From: Paenisporosarcina sp. OV554
Lineage (GTDB): Bacteria > Bacillota > Bacilli > Bacillales_A > Planococcaceae
Reading direction: 5' to 3'
Assembly (NCBI RefSeq): GCF_003058165.1
Contig: NZ_QBUC01000010.1
Location: 1-64,000, forward strand
DNA: 64,000 nucleotides
Positions 51,192 to 63,881 of this stretch are shown here, one piece after another. Below the pieces are notes generated by a model that did no database searches, was not told where the DNA came from, and saw only the letters and a program-made list of their open reading frames with translations. The position numbers were made by a program, and so were the translations under genes. Numbering within the stretch: the stretch's first letter is position 1; each line of letters starts with the position of its first letter.

Positions 51192-51458
51192 CTATGCCTC
51201 GTTATTCTTCTTGATGTAAAACTTAACAAGTTCTTCCAGGATTTCATCCCGCTCAAGCTTTCGGATTAAATTTCTTGCATCCTGATGGCGAGGAATATAT
51301 GCCGGATCACCCGAAAGTAAGTAACCGACTATTTGATTGATTGGGTTATACCCTTTCTCTTCAAGCGCCGAATGGACATGAAGCATGACTTGCTTTACTT
51401 CTTGTTCCATAGACTCTTCCGGAAAATTAAACTTCATCGTTTTATCAAATGAATTCAT
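51192..51458 (-). CDS. ireB: IreB family regulatory phosphoprotein
   Basis: A protein of 88 residues from ATG 51458; the upstream part of the frame is not used. FDKTMKFNF holds the Thr residues phosphorylated in Enterococcus IreB by the PASTA kinase IreK, and [20 protein letters not shown] is the family signature. YrzL in B. subtilis. Confidence 0.92.
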   Translation of the reverse strand: MNSFDKTMKFNFPEESMEQEVKQVMLHVHSALEEKGYNPINQIVGYLLSGDPAYIPRHQDARNLIRKLERDEILEELVKFYIKKNNEA

Positions 51459-51548
51459 GATCAGCACCACGCTTTCGGAGTTAAATCTAATTGTCTTGTA
51501 CAAGCATATTTATAATACTTGTTAAGTATAACCGATTTCAACTATTAA

Positions 51549-54176
51549 TTAAACGGATTCGACATAATCATACACAGAATGTAACGCAGCTTCAAGTTTC
51601 GACGAATCTTTTGCACCAGCCATAGCCATATCTGGACGACCGCCGCCTTTACCATCACATTGTTCAGCAACATGTTTTACAATATTTCCTGCATGATATT
51701 TTCCACCACTTAAGTCATTTGTTACACCAGCAATCAACATGACTTTTTCGCCTTCAGATGAACCTAATACTATGACAGATTCAGTCATCTTAGATTTCAA
51801 GTCGTCCATCATTTGACGAAGTTGGTTATTATCTTTTACTTGTACGCGTGCTGCCAAAACGGTTACACCATCAATTTGTTGTGCCTGTTCTAAAATAGAA
51901 GAAGCTTGGCTATTAGCAATTTTTGCTGATAGTGATTCGTTTTCACGCTGAACTTGACGAAGTTCTTGTTGCAATCCTTGAACGCGAGCAACCAATTCTT
52001 TTGGATTAGCTTTTAAAGTTGCTGAAGCCTCTTCTAATACACCTTCTACTTCTTTAACAAGTTGATAAGCAGCTTTACCAGTTACTGCTTCAATTCGACG
52101 AGTTCCAGCACCAATCCCGCTTTCACTTACGAGTTTAAAGAATCCAATTTGTGAAGTATTCGTTACGTGACACCCTCCACAAAGTTCAAGTGAATACTGA
52201 TCGATAGAAACAACACGTACAATTTTCCCATACTTTTCGCCAAATAGTGCCATGGCGCCCATTTGTTTTGCTTCATCAATTCCGTGGAATCCAGTAACTA
52301 CTTGAATGTCTTCCCAAATTTTCTCATTTACTTGTTTTTCGATTGTCATAAGTTCTTCTTTAGTCACTTGACCAAAATGTGAGAAGTCAAATCGCAAACG
52401 GTCTGGACCGACATACGAACCAGCTTGGTTTACATGAGTTCCTAACACGTCTTTTAATGCTTGATGCAATAAATGTGTAGCAGTATGATTTTTCACTGTT
52501 GATTTGCGTAATATTTGATCCACATTTGCCGTTACTTCTGCACCAGCGGTCATTTCTCCAGACTCAATAATAATCGTATGAAGATTTTGGCCATTCGGAG
52601 CTTTTTGAACATCTTTGACAAATGCTTTGAATAAGTCGTTTTCAATGCAACCGTGATCAGCAATTTGACCACCACTCTCAGCATAGAAAGGTGTTTGATC
52701 TAGGATAACTTTAACTTCATCGCCTTCTTGTGCTTGTTCCACAAGCTCTCCGTCTTTTACGATGACTAAAACTTTAGCAGTACTTACGATTGTGTCGTAG
52801 CCGATAAAAGTACTTGTTTCTTTAATATTACCTAGCACTTCAGACTGTACTTGCATAGAGTCTACATCTTTACGTGCAGATCTAGCACGAGTTCGTTGTG
52901 CTTCAAGCGAATTCTTAAAACCTTCATGATCAACTGTCATTCCTGCTTCTTCTGCATATTCTTCAGTTAACTCTACCGGGAAACCATACGTATCGTATAA
53001 ACGGAATGCGTCGCTTCCTGGAATTACAGTTAAGCCTGCAGCTTGTTGTGTTGAAATGACATTTGATAATATCCCAAGACCATCTTGTAAAGTTTCATGG
53101 AAACGCTCTTCTTCATTTTTAATAACACGCATAATAAATTCTTGTTTCGCACTAACTTCTGGGTAAAAGTCTTTCATTATTTCCCCAATAATCGGCACTA
53201 AAGTGTACATAAATGGACGATCAATCCCTAAATTTTTACCAAAACGAACAGCACGACGTAATAAACGACGCAACACGTATCCTCGACCTTCATTGGAAGG
53301 AAGTGCTCCGTCTCCTATAGCAAAAGCAACAGTGCGCGTATGATCTGCGATGATTTTAAACGCAAGGTCATCCTCACTACCGTTACCATATTCTTTACCA
53401 GAGACTTCTTGTGTTTGGTTGATAATTGGCATAAATAAATCTGTATCAAAGTTCGTAGGTACGTTTTGTACGACGCATGTCATACGTTCAAGACCCATTC
53501 CCGTATCAATATTTTGCTTAGGAAGTGGCGTATATGTGTGATCCGGATTGTGGTTGAATTCAGAGAACACTAAGTTCCAAATTTCTAAATAGCGGTCATT
53601 TTCTCCACCTGCATACATTTCAGGATCCGTTATGTCATTGCCATAACTCTCGCCTCGATCATAGAAAATTTCCGAGTTTGGACCACTTGGACCTTCGCCA
53701 ATGTCCCAGAAGTTCCCTTCCAAACGAATAATACGTTCTTCAGGAATCCCTATTTCATCTCGCCAAATTGCATACGCTTCTTCGTCTTCAGGATGGACTG
53801 TTATAGATAATAGTTCTGGATCAAAAGCCATCCATTTTTTGTCGGTTAAAAATTCCCACGCCCAATGAATTGCTTCTTTTTTGAAGTATTCGCCAATCGA
53901 AAAGTTTCCTAACATCTCAAAAAACGTATGATGACGAGCAGTTTTCCCTACATTTTCAATGTCATTTGTACGAATAGATTTTTGAGCATTCGTGATCCGT
54001 GGATTTTCAGGAATCACGCGCCCATCGAAATATTTTTTTAATGTTGCGACTCCACTATTGATCCAAAGCAAAGAATTATCGTTAATCGGTACAAGCGGCG
54101 CACTTGGTTCAAGTGCATGTCCTTTTTCAATAAAGAAGTCTAAATACATTCGTCGAATTTGTGCTGCTGTTTTCAT
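51549..54176 (-). CDS. alaS: Alanyl-tRNA synthetase
   Basis: A protein of 875 residues, the usual length. Class II catalytic part ([14 protein letters not shown] ... [18 protein letters not shown]), editing part with HTATHLLHQ and CGGCHV zinc ligands, and C-terminal DHHA1 part ([14 protein letters not shown]). It charges tRNA-Ala. A T-box leader precedes it. Confidence 0.97.
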   Translation of the reverse strand: MKTAAQIRRMYLDFFIEKGHALEPSAPLVPINDNSLLWINSGVATLKKYFDGRVIPENPRITNAQKSIRTNDIENVGKTARHHTFFEMLGNFSIGEYFKKEAIHWAWEFLTDKKWMAFDPELLSITVHPEDEEAYAIWRDEIGIPEERIIRLEGNFWDIGEGPSGPNSEIFYDRGESYGNDITDPEMYAGGENDRYLEIWNLVFSEFNHNPDHTYTPLPKQNIDTGMGLERMTCVVQNVPTNFDTDLFMPIINQTQEVSGKEYGNGSEDDLAFKIIADHTRTVAFAIGDGALPSNEGRGYVLRRLLRRAVRFGKNLGIDRPFMYTLVPIIGEIMKDFYPEVSAKQEFIMRVIKNEEERFHETLQDGLGILSNVISTQQAAGLTVIPGSDAFRLYDTYGFPVELTEEYAEEAGMTVDHEGFKNSLEAQRTRARSARKDVDSMQVQSEVLGNIKETSTFIGYDTIVSTAKVLVIVKDGELVEQAQEGDEVKVILDQTPFYAESGGQIADHGCIENDLFKAFVKDVQKAPNGQNLHTIIIESGEMTAGAEVTANVDQILRKSTVKNHTATHLLHQALKDVLGTHVNQAGSYVGPDRLRFDFSHFGQVTKEELMTIEKQVNEKIWEDIQVVTGFHGIDEAKQMGAMALFGEKYGKIVRVVSIDQYSLELCGGCHVTNTSQIGFFKLVSESGIGAGTRRIEAVTGKAAYQLVKEVEGVLEEASATLKANPKELVARVQGLQQELRQVQRENESLSAKIANSQASSILEQAQQIDGVTVLAARVQVKDNNQLRQMMDDLKSKMTESVIVLGSSEGEKVMLIAGVTNDLSGGKYHAGNIVKHVAEQCDGKGGGRPDMAMAGAKDSSKLEAALHSVYDYVESV

Positions 54177-54281
54177 AAATAATTCCTCCTTAAGTTAGAA
54201 AAGCGTAAAGCGTTCGTTTAGTTCGACACCATCGCTTGAAACTAAACATAAATTATCTTTAAAGAAAGATAATTTTTTACA

Positions 54282-54525
54282 GAAAAAGCCCTCATCCCTA
54301 AAAAAGGGACGAAGGCTTCAATTCGCGGTACCACCCTAGTTACAGCAGAAGTTCTCTGCTGTCTCTCGATTATGCCTTAACGCGGCTTACGGCAGTGATT
54401 AGTTGCACTCAAGAGTAGCTTTCCATCCATAAACTTGAAGGTTCTTTCAGCCAAGGAACCTTTTTCTTGTACAAGCTTCAAAGATGTACTTTCTCTATCA
54501 ACGTTTTCATTCATTTGTTTAGAAG
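54282..54525 (-). promoter_or_regulatory. T-box riboswitch leader of alaS
   Basis: The antiterminator motif AGGGTGGTACCGCG lies at 54,324-54,337 (minus strand). The terminator, GCCTTCGTCCC with GGGATGAGGGC and T run, covers 54,282-54,317. GCT at 54,417-54,419 in GGAAAGCTACTC is the likely alanine specifier. Uncharged tRNA-Ala pairs with specifier and bulge and lets transcription go on. Confidence 0.93.
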
Positions 54526-54608
54526 TATAAAAAATAATTGCCTGTGTGTCAATTCTCTTTTGTTAAGAATATGAAATTACTCGGTTTTCTTTCGTTATTC
54601 CAACAAAA

Positions 54609-55262
54609 CTATTTATTTAACTCTTTAAGGATAAACTCCAAAGGTTTTTCTGCCATCGAAAACAACCTCAAACTGAAATCTTCGAATGCTAAGTTGGTTG
54701 TTACCGGGTTAGGGAAAATAACACATTTCAAACCTGCCGCACGAGCTGCCTTTAACCCGTTCAATGAGTCTTCAAAAGCAACTGCCTCTTCCGGTTGCAC
54801 ACCTAACGCTTTAATGGCTTGCAGGTATAGTTCTGGATCTGGCTTAACAGTCGTTACATCGTCCCTTGTTTTGATAACCTCAAAATAAGGAAGGATGTGA
54901 AGTTGCATCAAGAATTTTTCTACCCAATTCCTTTTTGAACTAGAAGCCAAACCTATTTTAATACCCGCTTCTTTGGCTGTGATTAAATAATCTAACACAC
55001 CCTCTCTTAAAATAGGCTGACCAATCTTTTCGTGAAATAGTTTCGATGCCAATTCTTTAATCTCAGAAATAGTTGAAGACTCTTTTATATTGTCCAAAAT
55101 ATATTTATCCAATACCGCATCATCTGTGCCAATAACTAACGCAAATTGTTCAATGGTCAAGTCCACTTCAAATTGGTACAAGGCTTCCCTAAACGCTTCG
55201 TACCACACAGTCTCTGTATCAATAATTAGTCCATCAAAATCGAAAATAACTGCTTTTATCAT
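54609..55262 (-). CDS. HAD-family hydrolase, beta-phosphoglucomutase-like
   Basis: A protein of 217 residues with HAD motif I FDFDGLIIDTE, Thr/Ser motif LASSSKRNWVEKFL, and motif IV VAFEDSLNGLKAA. A helical cap of the PgmB kind lies between. The substrate is a small phosphate ester that the sequence does not define. It stands between alaS and recD2, where B. subtilis has other genes. Confidence 0.88.
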   Translation of the reverse strand: MIKAVIFDFDGLIIDTETVWYEAFREALYQFEVDLTIEQFALVIGTDDAVLDKYILDNIKESSTISEIKELASKLFHEKIGQPILREGVLDYLITAKEAGIKIGLASSSKRNWVEKFLMQLHILPYFEVIKTRDDVTTVKPDPELYLQAIKALGVQPEEAVAFEDSLNGLKAARAAGLKCVIFPNPVTTNLAFEDFSLRLFSMAEKPLEFILKELNK

Positions 55263-55307
55263 AGTAGACCCCTTTCATTTCCTTTATCGACCAAAATCTA
55301 TAAAATA

Positions 55308-55358
55308 AAAACACACGTTTGAATACATGACATGTAAATAAACGTGTGTTTTTGTCCA
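55308..55358 (-). terminator. recD2 terminator
   Basis: AAACACACGTTT and AAACGTGTGTTT pair around ACATGTCATGT-type loop sequence with T runs on the minus strand, just past the recD2 stop. Confidence 0.75.
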
Positions 55359-55364
55359 ATCTAT

Positions 55365-57788
55365 TCATTTAGCGATTTCTTCTAAAAAATCATAAGGTGT
55401 TGTTCCATTCATGCCTACCAACGGGTGAATGTTCAAATGATTGCTAGCAGTCAACGACACTGGCCCTTCATCTTCATTCGCTTTTTCATCCTCAACAATT
55501 GGTTCCGTTACAGGCACATTTTCTTCACTTAATCGTTCTTTTAGTGAGGTTAATCGAGCTAAATCGTCATTGCGTTCAATTCCGAATTTAAAGACATCTG
55601 CGTCACCACAAAGAATCAAGAAATTCTTCGCACGTGTAATTCCTGTGTACAACAAATTACGTCGCAGCATTTTCATGTAACTGCGGACGACTGGCATGAT
55701 AACAATAGGGAATTCGCTCCCTTGTGATTTATGAATCGAGCAACAATAGGCAAGCGTTAGTTGTCCAAGATCATTGCGCTGGTAGGTCACTTCTATGCCT
55801 TCGAAAGAAACTATCATCAAGTCTTGTTTTTCAACATTTTCATTCGCTTTAGAAATGCTAATCACTTCACCCATATCTCCGTTATACACTTGGCTTTCCG
55901 GTTGGTTCACAAGTTGCAACACTTTATCGTTAATCCGATAAGTAGTTTCGCCAAACACTAATTCTTTGCGCTTCTTTGTGTCATTTGGGTTGACCATCTG
56001 TTGTATCATTTTATTTAATGCATCAATACCTGCAGGACCTTTATACATCGGTGCCAGTACTTGCAATTCTTTAATCGTGTGACCTTTTGCTAAAGCACTT
56101 TTAATTACTTGTTCTACGACTTTCGCTATTTGGTCCGGTCCCGCTTGTATAAAGGAGCGATCTGATGTTTTAGCGGTAATATTGTGAGGTAATTGTCCCT
56201 TTTTCATTTGATGCGCTAGTTCAATAATCGACGAACCTGCAGATTGTCTATAAATATCCGTCAGTTCAACTGTTGGAATGCGTTTAGACGCAAGTAGATC
56301 CTTCAATACTTGACCTGGTCCAACTGGTGGCAACTGATCTTGGTCGCCAACAAAAATAACTTGAGCACCTTCAGGAATGGCTTTTAATAATTGATGTGCT
56401 AGCCATGTATCGACCATCGACATTTCATCAATAATGATCAATTTGCCCTTAATATCTCTTTCAGATTCTTCTTCTTTTTCCTGCCCAGTAAAGCCTAGTA
56501 ACCGGTGTATTGTCATGGATGGCAGACCTGTCGATTCATTTAGGCGCTTGGCAGCACGACCAGTTGGTGCCGCTAAAATAATTGGAAAAGGTTCTTGCTT
56601 TTTCGCATAGTCTTTTGGGTCGAGTGTTAAGCCGTGTAATTCCGCGTATACTTCAACCAGGCCACGAACAACCGTCGTCTTCCCTGTACCTGGACCTCCT
56701 GTTAATAACATAACGGAAGCATTCATACCAAGTTCTATAGCAGCAATTTGTGTTTCTGCATAGGTAACGCCAAGACGTTCTTCCGCATCACCCAAAGCTT
56801 TTCTTATTTCAGAAGTCGGGAAACCCGTTCTTTCTTGTTGTTCAGTTAGTAATGTTTCAAGTTTTGAGGCGATTCCTACCTCTGAATAATACAAGGAAGG
56901 TAAGTAGAAACGAGACATTTCACCCGCCAATTTCCCTTCTTCAACTAGTTCCATACACGCTGTCGAAATCGCGTCAAAAGGGACTTCTTCAAATTGACTA
57001 GACTCGAGCAATTGCTTGACGTTCGGCAAAATATGTTCTGCATGGAGGTACACATGCCCGTCACTAAGAGATGCTGCATTTAATAAATGGAAAATCGCCG
57101 CTTTGATACGATCAGGATGTTTACCAGTAAGACCTAATTTCGAACCTAGTTCGTCCGCCCTGTGAAACCCAACACCTTCAACATCTTCAATAAGACGGAA
57201 AGGATTTTTCATTAACACGTCAATCGTTTCTTCACGATAAGTTTGGTAAATTCGCATAGCGAGCTGTGGTCCGAAACCCCATCCATTCAATTGAATCATG
57301 ACACGCTCTAAGCCAAGATTTTGTTCAAGAGTATAGCGAATCGTCTCTTTCTTTTCTTTGGCAAGCCGTGGAACTACATCAAGTGCTTCAGGGTCATCTA
57401 AAATGAGTCGAATTGCATCTTTGCCAAGTTTCTTCACAATGGTTTCAGCCGTTTTCCGACCAATTCCATGGAATAGATCACTCGATAAATAATGGATAAT
57501 TCCTTGTTCAGTTTCAGGAACGTCTTTTGCAAACGTTTCCACTTGAAATTGTGTTCCATACTTCGGATGTTGCTTTATTTGTCCTGTAAAACGATAGCTA
57601 TCTTCATTCATTAATTGAGGGAAATAACCTGTTACGATTATTTCTTTGTCTTCATAGGTTGAATTTGTCTCATCGATTTTGAGTTTGACAATGGAGAATA
57701 AGTTAGTGGAGTTATGAAAAATGGTGACGACAGGTTTGCCTTTAATAAACATCTCTTCTTTTTGAAATAAATCGATTTGATTTGGCAA
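55365..57788 (-). CDS. recD2: RecD2 helicase
   Basis: A protein of 807 residues. An OB-like start (FSIVKLKIDE) and HhH-type part (YLSSDLFHGIGRKTAETIVKK) lead to SF1 helicase motifs: GGPGTGKTT (I), IIIDEMSMVD (II), VGDQDQLPPVG (III) and AYCCSIHKSQGSEFP, with YTGITRAK (VI). It unwinds 5' to 3' in DNA repair and fork maintenance. YrrC in B. subtilis. Confidence 0.95.
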   Translation of the reverse strand: MPNQIDLFQKEEMFIKGKPVVTIFHNSTNLFSIVKLKIDETNSTYEDKEIIVTGYFPQLMNEDSYRFTGQIKQHPKYGTQFQVETFAKDVPETEQGIIHYLSSDLFHGIGRKTAETIVKKLGKDAIRLILDDPEALDVVPRLAKEKKETIRYTLEQNLGLERVMIQLNGWGFGPQLAMRIYQTYREETIDVLMKNPFRLIEDVEGVGFHRADELGSKLGLTGKHPDRIKAAIFHLLNAASLSDGHVYLHAEHILPNVKQLLESSQFEEVPFDAISTACMELVEEGKLAGEMSRFYLPSLYYSEVGIASKLETLLTEQQERTGFPTSEIRKALGDAEERLGVTYAETQIAAIELGMNASVMLLTGGPGTGKTTVVRGLVEVYAELHGLTLDPKDYAKKQEPFPIILAAPTGRAAKRLNESTGLPSMTIHRLLGFTGQEKEEESERDIKGKLIIIDEMSMVDTWLAHQLLKAIPEGAQVIFVGDQDQLPPVGPGQVLKDLLASKRIPTVELTDIYRQSAGSSIIELAHQMKKGQLPHNITAKTSDRSFIQAGPDQIAKVVEQVIKSALAKGHTIKELQVLAPMYKGPAGIDALNKMIQQMVNPNDTKKRKELVFGETTYRINDKVLQLVNQPESQVYNGDMGEVISISKANENVEKQDLMIVSFEGIEVTYQRNDLGQLTLAYCCSIHKSQGSEFPIVIMPVVRSYMKMLRRNLLYTGITRAKNFLILCGDADVFKFGIERNDDLARLTSLKERLSEENVPVTEPIVEDEKANEDEGPVSLTASNHLNIHPLVGMNGTTPYDFLEEIAK

Positions 57789-57809
57789 AACTGTCGCCTC
57801 CTGGAATAA

Positions 57810-58466
57810 TTATTTTCTTAATGCAATCATGTCATGTACATAACGAGCCTGATCGAAGTTTGGTTGCAAAGTGAATGCTTGTTTTAAATGATACAGAGCA
57901 TCATCCGTGCGGTCTGTTGAAACCGCATATAACACTCCTAGATTATAATGTGCATCTGCATTGTTTAAATCTTCAAGAATTACATACATAAATTCAGGTT
58001 CTGCTTCTTTGAACATTTCTAAAGCTGCTAAACCAATGCCGTAAGATAAGCGGATCTGCACGTCAGTTGGATCGAGTTCAGCTGCTCTCTGTAAATATGG
58101 AAGTGCAAGTTTTGGATTTTCTAACCGTTCAAAACATTTACCTAACATGAAATAAGCATCCGCACCCTGAATTTCAAACTTAATTGATTTTTCATAGAGC
58201 TTTGCTGCCTCTTCATAACGTTCCTGCTCGTAATACAAATTGGCAAGTCCATAAAACGCTGTAGCTGCCGTCGGGTCAAGTGTAATCGCCTTTTGGAAAA
58301 AACGCTCCGCTCGTTCAGTTTCATTCATTCGAGCTAACAAATTTCCAAAGTTAATATAACCTAATGGATTATTTGGTTCTTCTTCAATGGAGTTATTAAA
58401 ATGCACCACTGCTTGTTCATAATCCTTATTTTGAATGGCTGCAATGCCAAGTTCTAGTTCATTCAT
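57810..58466 (-). CDS. yrrB: TPR-repeat protein YrrB
   Basis: A protein of 218 residues made of about six tetratricopeptide repeats (NNPLGYINFGNLLARMNET, ATAFYGLANLYYEQERYEEA, ADAHYNLGVLYAVSTDRTD). It should bind other proteins; partner unknown. Between mnmA and recD2 as in B. subtilis. Confidence 0.93.
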   Translation of the reverse strand: MNELELGIAAIQNKDYEQAVVHFNNSIEEEPNNPLGYINFGNLLARMNETERAERFFQKAITLDPTAATAFYGLANLYYEQERYEEAAKLYEKSIKFEIQGADAYFMLGKCFERLENPKLALPYLQRAAELDPTDVQIRLSYGIGLAALEMFKEAEPEFMYVILEDLNNADAHYNLGVLYAVSTDRTDDALYHLKQAFTLQPNFDQARYVHDMIALRK

Positions 58467-58484
58467 CGTCTCACTCCTCGTCCA

Positions 58485-60943
<2,459 letters not shown>

Positions 60944-61089
60944 GTCGAACTCCTTTATAAATTATTCAAAAAGTCTCCGTCTAGGTTTTGCAAAGGTTAA
61001 AAGCAGGAATAGGTTATCAGTAATTCATAAGATTGACATTTTTAATAAGCACATATTCCTGTTGTTTCCTCGCCTTTTTGAACAAACAT

Positions 61090-61509
61090 TTATATATAGT
61101 ACATGTATCCGTCATCTGAAGGCGATTCACTGTACTTAGCTAAATCTTCAATTGTCGTTGTATCTAATACCGTTTTCACTGCATCTCGAATGCGTGACCA
61201 CAATTCTCGTTGCGGAGGCGCTTCGTTTTCAATACCTTCTACAGGTTGAATCGGTCCTTCTAAAACACGAATAACATCCCCCGCAGAAATTAAATGTGGG
61301 GGTTTTGAAAGCTTATATCCACCATGTGCACCTCTGACACTTTTTACAAGTCCAGAATTACGCAGTGGAGATACTAATTGTTCTAAATACGCCTCGGATA
61401 ACTCATTTTCTGAAGCTATTTTACGGAGTGGCACTGGTCCTTCTCCAAACTGTTTGGCCAGTTCGATCATTATCGTTAAACCATAGCGACCTTTTGTCGA
61501 TATTTTCAA
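61090..61509 (-). CDS. cymR: Rrf2-family repressor of cysteine metabolism CymR
   Basis: A protein of 139 residues from TTG 61509, behind AGAGGTG. KISTKGRYGLTIMIELAKQF and SENELSEAYLEQLVSPLRN form the winged helix. The protein lacks the Cys cluster of Fe-S members, as CymR does; CymR acts with CysK to sense cysteine. Next to the desulfurase as in B. subtilis. Confidence 0.94.
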   Translation of the reverse strand: MKISTKGRYGLTIMIELAKQFGEGPVPLRKIASENELSEAYLEQLVSPLRNSGLVKSVRGAHGGYKLSKPPHLISAGDVIRVLEGPIQPVEGIENEAPPQRELWSRIRDAVKTVLDTTTIEDLAKYSESPSDDGYMYYI

Positions 61510-61644
61510 GTTATTCACCTCTATAAATCCTCTGAATTCATTTACATAGTATAGCACATTTCCGACCAATCGCCTTTGAAATGACTTTTCACTAGTGACC
61601 ACGTATAATAGAGAACAAATGTACGAATTTAGGAGGTGCATCGA

Positions 61645-62934
61645 TTGCAAAATGAACCACTTGCTTATCGTATGAGACCACACAAAATAGAAGAAATTGC
61701 AGGTCAACAAGACATTATTGGTAAACACACACCCTTATATAAAATGATTATAAATGGACATGTTCCATCCATGTTGTTATATGGAGAACCAGGAATTGGC
61801 AAGACATCTCTTGCTTATGCAATCGCCGGAACTAGCAATATACCATTCATTGCACTCAATGCAACTCGCTCAGGGAAAAAAGATATCGAAGATGTAGTTA
61901 ATGAATCACGCGTGACTGGAAAAGTGTTACTGTTTCTGGATGAAATCCACCGTTTTAATAAACTACAACAAGACACCCTGCTTCCTCATGTTGAAAATGG
62001 TTCAATTGTGTTAATTGGAGCTACAACCGAAAATCCTTTTCACGATGTTAATCCGGCAATTCGTTCACGTTGCGGTGAAATTAAACAACTTAAACGTTTA
62101 ACGGATGAAGATCTTTTGACTCTTATTCAACGTGCATTAAGTGACGAAAAACGAGGACTAGGGCGACAAAAAATTGAAATTTCACAACCGCAACAATTGA
62201 AAATTGCTGGAGCCGCAAATGGAGATGCGAGAAAGGCATTAACCATATTGGAATCTGTTGTTTCCGCTTCAGATGAAGAAGATGGAGTCACCATAGTTGA
62301 AGATGCATTACTGCAAAACTTGGTTGACCGGATCGGGGTCTTCGGCGACAAAAAAGGCTCGCATTTCTACAATTTATTATCCGCTTTACAAAAGTCAGTA
62401 CGAGGTAGTGATGTGAATGCAGCGATGTATTATTTAGCACATCTACTTGAAAATGGTGATCTAGTAGCGGTATCAAGAAGATTACTGGTAATGGCATACG
62501 AAGATATCGGTATTGCCAATCCATCTGTGGGTCCTCATGTTCTCGCAAGTATACAGGCCGCAGAAAGATTGGGATTGCCTGAAGCTCGTATTCCTTTAGC
62601 AAATGCCGTTGTGGAGATGTGTTTATCGGAAAAATCAAACTCAGCTTATAAAGCGATAGATGCCGCTATAGCTTCTATTCATGCTGGAAAAGTTGGTGAT
62701 ATTCCAAGTCATTTAAAAGATACACATTATGCTGGAGCTGCCGCTCTTGGACACGGAGGATATAAGTATCCGCACAATACCCCAATTGGCTCGTTCGGAG
62801 GTTGGGTCAATCAAACATACTTGCCAGATAACTTAGTTGGAACGAAATATTATGATCCCGTTTTAGCTGGCGAAGAGAAAAAACTTGCTGGGATTTATCA
62901 GAAATTAGAGAGCTTTAAACAGAAGAAGAAGTAA
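61645..62934 (+). CDS. rarA: Replication-associated recombination protein RarA (MgsA)
   Basis: A protein of 429 residues from TTG 61645, six bases after AGGAGGTG. AAA+ motifs LLYGEPGIGKTS and VLLFLDEIHRF, TTENPFHDVNPAIRSR, then the C-terminal tetramer part (HLLENGDLVAVSRRLL, VYEDIG-like AYEDIGIANP). It acts at stalled forks. Known as yrvN. Opposite to cymR. Confidence 0.95.
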   Translation: MQNEPLAYRMRPHKIEEIAGQQDIIGKHTPLYKMIINGHVPSMLLYGEPGIGKTSLAYAIAGTSNIPFIALNATRSGKKDIEDVVNESRVTGKVLLFLDEIHRFNKLQQDTLLPHVENGSIVLIGATTENPFHDVNPAIRSRCGEIKQLKRLTDEDLLTLIQRALSDEKRGLGRQKIEISQPQQLKIAGAANGDARKALTILESVVSASDEEDGVTIVEDALLQNLVDRIGVFGDKKGSHFYNLLSALQKSVRGSDVNAAMYYLAHLLENGDLVAVSRRLLVMAYEDIGIANPSVGPHVLASIQAAERLGLPEARIPLANAVVEMCLSEKSNSAYKAIDAAIASIHAGKVGDIPSHLKDTHYAGAAALGHGGYKYPHNTPIGSFGGWVNQTYLPDNLVGTKYYDPVLAGEEKKLAGIYQKLESFKQKKK

Positions 62935-62966
62935 ATCGCTGAAGGTAGCGATTTACTTCTTTTTTG
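62930..62966 (+). terminator. rarA terminator
   Basis: AAGTAAATCGCT pairs with AGCGATTTACTT over GAAGGT, then TTTTTT follows; the stem contains the stop codon. Confidence 0.92.
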
Positions 62967-63000
62967 GGGGTTTTGTTAAAGAATTCTGTTGATATTGATT

Positions 63001-63128
63001 TGCGTCTTGCATACCGCATGAGCGTGAAACGTGAGACCAACAAGTATGTGGTTTGCATACTTGTTGGCTCATGCGGAGCGTGTGCTAGCGCAAATGTACG
63101 ATAGACGACAGCATCGTTTAATAGACCC
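63001..63128. repeat. Structured direct repeat, copy 1
   Basis: CCGCATGAG and CTCATGCGG enclose CCAACAAGTATG and CATACTTGTTGG, a two-level stem, followed by GCGTGTGCTAGCGCAAATG and TACGATAGACGACAG. Copy 2 is at 63,522-63,647. Confidence 0.8.
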
Positions 63129-63273
63129 ATTATTTTCAAAACATCTTAATAACATTCAATTTAAGAAATAACACTACATCTATGAACCGAAACCTTGATT
63201 CCATTCACTGAGGATGACAGGTTTTCAGTTCGCTTCTGACGCTTTACCTGCTGCACAATAATCTAGAGAATAA

Positions 63274-63316
63274 AGAGGATGGGCTTGTGACTGCGTCACT
63301 CGCCCATCCCCTTTTT
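63274..63316. terminator. Hairpin, possible terminator
   Basis: AGGATGGGC and GCCCATCC flank an inner GTGAC/GTCAC pair, with CCTTTTTG after it. No gene ends here on the plus strand, so it may be part of a repeat. Confidence 0.5.
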
Positions 63317-63521
63317 GTAGATCATCCTGCGGCGGGTGTGCATCCCTCGCTCCCTTGCAACCTGGAAGCACACAGTAATTTTGGTTTGGTTTACTACAGA
63401 ATAGAAGGTTTCTTTAAGTAGATGTTCGGCCGAAGATACTATTTCGACCTCTTTCTGCTTTTTATATTTTGGTAAAGTTTAAGAATGCCGTCTATATTAA
63501 AAAGAAACAAAAAAGTACATA

Positions 63522-63647
63522 TGCGCCTTGCATGCCGGAAGAGCGTGAAGCTTGAGACCCACAAGTATGTGGTTTCCTTACTTTTGGCTCATGCGGAACG
63601 TGTGCTAGCGCAAATGTACGATAAACGACAGGATAGTTTAACAGAGC
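63522..63647. repeat. Structured direct repeat, copy 2
   Basis: Same orientation as 63,001-63,128; the 3' half (GGCTCATGCGGAACGTG, TGCTAGCGCAAATGTACG) is nearly identical while the stem is partly lost (CCGGAAGAG, CTTACTTTTGG). Confidence 0.8.
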
Positions 63648-63668
63648 CTTTTGTTTAATCAAGTGAGT

Positions 63669-63830
63669 GCGGAATTAGGAGGAAATTGGATAGTTGCGAC
63701 GATAATCGTAGAAGTTGCGAAGATAAACTCAAAAGTTGTGATAATAATCACTAAAGTTGCTACGAAAACCACTAAAGTTGCGATAATAATCACTAAAGTT
63801 GCGACAATCCACTAAAATCTCATCCATTAT
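63669..63830 (+). repeat. 21-bp-period array, six units
   Basis: AGTTGC or AGTTGT starts at 63,692, 63,713, 63,734, 63,755, 63,776 and 63,797, exactly 21 bases apart, with CACTAA before later units. The lead-in GGAATTAGGAGGAAATTGG is shared with the 30,078-30,170 copy. Confidence 0.85.
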
Positions 63831-63841
63831 TTGTAAAAAAA

Positions 63842-63872
63842 CAAAAAAGACGACCATTTCAGGCCGCCTTCC
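63842..63872 (-). terminator. tcdA terminator
   Basis: GGCGGCC and GGTCGTC pair through two G-U pairs over TGAAAT, then TTTTTTGTTTTT on the minus strand, just past the tcdA stop. Confidence 0.75.
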
Positions 63873-63881
63873 ATTCGTTAT

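Noticed and set aside
61510-61728. N-terminal extension of cymR
   Set aside because: It overlaps the rarA start on the other strand, and TTG 61509 has AGAGGTG ahead and the family N-terminus.
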